Source of the DNA: Bacillus sp. FJAT-49736 | Lineage (GTDB): Bacteria > Bacillota > Bacilli > Bacillales > Bacillaceae_C | Assembly: GCF_018343615.1 (NCBI RefSeq) | Contig: NZ_JAGYPI010000004.1 | Span: forward strand, 249,588-313,587 | Direction of reading: 5' to 3' | Length of the DNA: 64,000 nucleotides | Part shown: positions 61,558 through 64,000 of the stretch, in pieces | Layout of the letters: every line of letters begins with the position of its first letter | Numbering within the stretch: position 1 is the first letter of the stretch | Position numbers and translations under genes: made by a program | Notes under the pieces: model-generated | Database searches by the model: none | What the model was told of the DNA's origin: nothing | The model's input: only the letters and a program-made list of their open reading frames with translations

Positions 61558-61972
61558 TTTGTTAAGAAATGTAGCGACTGTACCAACAGTGCGCTCTCTA
61601 TCGTAAGCCTTTTGTAAATAGTCTCTTTTTGCTGAGAATTAAGCCCTTCTATGACAGGAGCCAAATCGGAAAGCTCCATTTCTAGCTGCTTCATGTGCTT
61701 GGAAACAGCTTCAATATGCTGTTGTACGATTGTTTCATTCATTTCCTGGCATTTCTTCATTTCCATTTTCTTTCGGATAGTGCTAAGTGATGCTCCGAGC
61801 TCTTTGTATCTTTCAATAAATTTTAGATCCTCTAAAGCTTCTGAAGCATATATACGATAATTCGATTTAGAACGATTAGCCTGCAAGAGACCCAAACTTG
61901 TATAGTAATCTATCGTTCTCTTTGATACATTGGCTAAGGTTGCTAACTCTCCAATACGGTATACGACCCCAT
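61554..61972 (-). CDS. MerR-type regulator, start codon apparently out of frame by one base
   Basis: The frame read from about 61970 encodes VYRIGELATLANVSKRTIDY and on through YTSLGLLQANRSKSNYRIY, a normal MerR helix-turn-helix. A coiled-coil dimerisation helix follows up to the stop at 61554. The ribosome site AAAGGTGGTGA is placed for ATG 61972, but that ATG is in another frame and hits a stop after nine codons. One extra G in the GGGG run at 61967-61970 would join them. In the HTH frame the first canonical start is TTG 61895, which would lose the DNA-binding domain. A sequencing error, a mutation or slippage is possible. It probably regulates the downstream CNNM gene. Confidence 0.7.
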
Positions 61973-62172
61973 CCTATCACCACCTTTAAAGAAAGAATGC
62001 TGTACTCTTTCCAAAGTCCAGCTTTTATAACGAAAAATATTAATAATATTATAGAAAAAACAAACCGTACAGTCAAACGTGATACTTATTTATGTGTATA
62101 TTTTACAATATGGAAATTTATTGTCCAGTATTCATTATTAGCTTTTGTTTTTCATTGCGAACGATTAATCTT

Positions 62173-63372
62173 TTACAGGTAAAACTTATCTGTTGAAGAT
62201 GAAAACATATACTCCTTATGATGAAAGCGAATGCTGAAAATGACCCCCAATGCGAGCATATTTCCCATTAAGGAGCTTCCGCCGTAACTGATGAATGGCA
62301 AGGGAATCCCTGTAATCGGGAGTACTTGAATAGTCATGCCGATATTTTGAAAGACATGAAAGGTAATCATGGCTATTACACCCGCACATATATAGGTATT
62401 AAATCGTTCCTTTGTTATAATTGCGGTCTTCGTTAAGTGGTAGATAAGAACAAAAAATAAGCAAATAACTAAGCTTGACCCGATAAATCCATATTCTTCT
62501 CCAATTACGCTAAAAATAAAATCGGTATGTCGCTCTGGTAGATACACCTGCTGTCCCATAAATCCCTTTCCAAAAACCTCACCGGAACCAATGGACATAA
62601 TGGAGCTTCGTAATTGCCTTCCTTCATCAGGGTAACTATAAGGGTCGATCCAGGTATAGATACGGTCAAATTGATAAGCTTGTGCCTTTAAGTACTTATT
62701 TACTAATTCAGGTGCTGATATTACTAAATATAATACAGTTCCACCTAAAGTGATTAGTGCACCGTATAGCGGGACAAGGATCTTCCAGGTGATACCTGAT
62801 ACTAAAATAAGTCCTGATACAATGACTAAAATAACCAGGCTAGTTCCCAAGTCTGGTTGTAGCATGATCAATCCAAGCGGAATGGCAGCTGTCACACCAA
62901 TTTTTAGCAGAAGTTGAACATCAGTTTTAAAGGTTTTGATCCGAACCTTTTCATGATGCCCTGCAATAACCTTGCTAATAGCTAAAATAATGAAGGTTTT
63001 CATGAATTCGGAAGGCTGTATGGCTCCCACTCCAGGTAGGATATACCAGCTTATTGCACCATTTCTCTTAGGGACTAAGCATCCTTTCTCTGGGCAATGA
63101 GGAGCGATGATAAGGCCAATGAGCATTACAATGCCGATTCCGTATAGATAGAATGCTAGTTTATTATATTGACTTGGTTCAAAGAACAAGGAGCATGCAA
63201 TAATAATGAAACCTAGTATGTACCAAAATCCCTGCAGCATCACAAAATTCTTCCCATATTGATTAGAGGTTTGCGCACTATATATGGAGATACAGCTAAC
63301 TAGGAAAAAAAGAAATAGTAGCAATACTAATGTCCAGTCAATTTTATCGATGAATCTATTTTGTTTTTCCAT
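62173..63372 (-). CDS. rodA: SEDS peptidoglycan glycosyltransferase RodA
   Basis: A 399-residue FtsW/RodA/SpoVE-family polymerase that builds glycan strands in the elongation complex with class B PBPs and MreB/Mbl. It has about ten membrane helices. Conserved blocks are PGVGAIQPSEFMKTFIILAI, MLQPDLGTSLVIL, the large external loop with PERHTDFIFSVIGEEYGFIGS and the C-terminal IGMTIQVLPITGIPLPFISY. The RodA rather than FtsW assignment is from overall similarity. ATG 63372 follows TAGGTG; the GTG at 63381 lies in that site. It is flanked by CNNM genes, an unusual context. Confidence 0.88.
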   Translation of the reverse strand: MEKQNRFIDKIDWTLVLLLFLFFLVSCISIYSAQTSNQYGKNFVMLQGFWYILGFIIIACSLFFEPSQYNKLAFYLYGIGIVMLIGLIIAPHCPEKGCLVPKRNGAISWYILPGVGAIQPSEFMKTFIILAISKVIAGHHEKVRIKTFKTDVQLLLKIGVTAAIPLGLIMLQPDLGTSLVILVIVSGLILVSGITWKILVPLYGALITLGGTVLYLVISAPELVNKYLKAQAYQFDRIYTWIDPYSYPDEGRQLRSSIMSIGSGEVFGKGFMGQQVYLPERHTDFIFSVIGEEYGFIGSSLVICLFFVLIYHLTKTAIITKERFNTYICAGVIAMITFHVFQNIGMTIQVLPITGIPLPFISYGGSSLMGNMLALGVIFSIRFHHKEYMFSSSTDKFYL

Positions 63373-63510
63373 TATTTTCACCTAATTCCTCAATTTATCC
63401 ATATTATTAAGACGAAAGAAATAAGGAAAAGTTTCCAATATATATACATAAGATGATTTTGTTCAAAAAATGTATAATATTTTACTGCGGTTAAGAGAAC
63501 TAATGTCCTC

Positions 63511-63545
63511 TAAAAAATAAGACCAAATCTACATGTGATTTGGTC
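63511..63545 (-). terminator. Terminator after the second CNNM gene
   Basis: On the minus strand GACCAAATC (63537-63545) pairs with GATTTGGTC (63521-63529), followed by TTATTTTTT. Confidence 0.85.
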
Positions 63546-63551
63546 TGCCAA

Positions 63552-64000
63552 TTACAAATTCTCTGTGGCTTGTTCCGCAATAATTTTTTTTACTTCAACG
63601 TAAAGAACATGAGATTCTTCCATTTCAGATACAATGAATAGGAATGGAGCTGCTTCAATCTTGTCATCCTGTTGCAAATCATATTTTTGTGTTAATAGCC
63701 AGCCTCCGATTGTATCAACCTCTTCATCCGATATGTCTGTTCCCAATAAATCATTCACATTTTCAATTAATACTTTTCCGTCGAATATAAAATGGTTTTC
63801 TGCTATTTTTCGAACGAGCGGTACTTCATCCGCATCAAATTCGTCGCGGATTTCCCCCACAATTTCCTCGAGAATATCCTCCACTGTAACCAATCCAGCT
63901 GTTCCGCCATATTCATCTAAAAGGATGGCCATATGTGTCCTTTCCTTTTGCATTTTAGCTAAAAGATCCTGTATAGGTACAGTTTCAATAAAACGAAGAA
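63552..64000 (-). CDS. CNNM/CorC-family transporter, 5' end outside the window
   Basis: The C-terminal 148 codons of a paralogue of the gene at 60161; the reading frame is open to the window edge, so the N-terminal DUF21 domain lies beyond. The second CBS motif ([20 protein letters not shown], then [13 protein letters not shown]) and the CorC_HlyC domain (about the last 75 residues) align over their length with the first copy. The ATG at 63953 is internal. Function is as for the first copy, probably Mg(II) or related divalent cation efflux. Confidence 0.9.
   Translation of the reverse strand, partial: LRFIETVPIQDLLAKMQKERTHMAILLDEYGGTAGLVTVEDILEEIVGEIRDEFDADEVPLVRKIAENHFIFDGKVLIENVNDLLGTDISDEEVDTIGGWLLTQKYDLQQDDKIEAAPFLFIVSEMEESHVLYVEVKKIIAEQATENL

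Overview
The window is a low-GC chromosomal segment from an endospore-forming, flagellated member of the Bacillaceae. The evidence is the run of sporulation genes (spoIIR, spoIID, spoIIQ, spoIIID), the actin homologue mbl, flhO/flhP, a competence-type SSB, Gram-positive lipoproteins and strong purine-rich ribosome binding sites. Gene order largely follows the Bacillus subtilis rho-to-ywqA region near the origin. Species cannot be named from this alone. No rRNA, tRNA, CRISPR array, prophage or intact insertion sequence was seen.

1-17.5 kb: rho (long untranslated leader), rpmE (L31), tdk, a sporulation-type lipoprotein, prfA-prmC, spoIIR, a GNAT protein (ywlB), ywlC/tsaC with a DnaA-box cluster in front, mntP, ywlE arginine phosphatase, a small methyl-accepting protein, rpiB, ywlG, glyA, upp and a UDP-GlcNAc 2-epimerase. 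A convergent secreted GH25 muramidase with two LysM domains closes the block.

17.5-30.3 kb: a secreted S8 protease of the Vpr type, then the complete ATP synthase operon (atpZ-atpI-atpB-E-F-H-A-G-D-C), ywzB, ywmB and murA. A large palindromic element sits between atpA and atpG.

30.3-40.2 kb: spoIID, spoIIQ (with candidate sigma-E and sigma-F promoters), pcp, spoIIID, mbl, flhO, flhP, an EpuA-type membrane protein, fabZ, a low-complexity lipoprotein, an unrecognised protein, ywpF, ssbB and a 56-residue coiled-coil protein.

40.5-57.9 kb is more accessory: ywqA/ywqB (SNF2 helicase and SWIM protein), secreted alkaline phosphatase, a 1027-residue C5a-peptidase-like S8 protease, a nitronate monooxygenase, a yhbD-bacE-bacF bactofilin operon behind a perfect palindrome, a DHA2 drug exporter, a 50-residue protein, a TIMP/netrin-like surface protein and an ABC-2 exporter pair.

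57.9-64 kb: a T-box-controlled argS, then on the minus strand two CNNM/CorC paralogues flanking rodA and a MerR-type regulator. The MerR gene appears to be out of frame with its start codon by one base.

The least expected structure is a family of at least six dispersed intergenic repeats of about 150-170 bases (395-572, 6733-6876, 9371-9516, 38121-38283, 40303-40466, 57928-58090). They share a long-range inverted repeat whose arms co-vary between copies. One copy lies inside the probable leader of argS.
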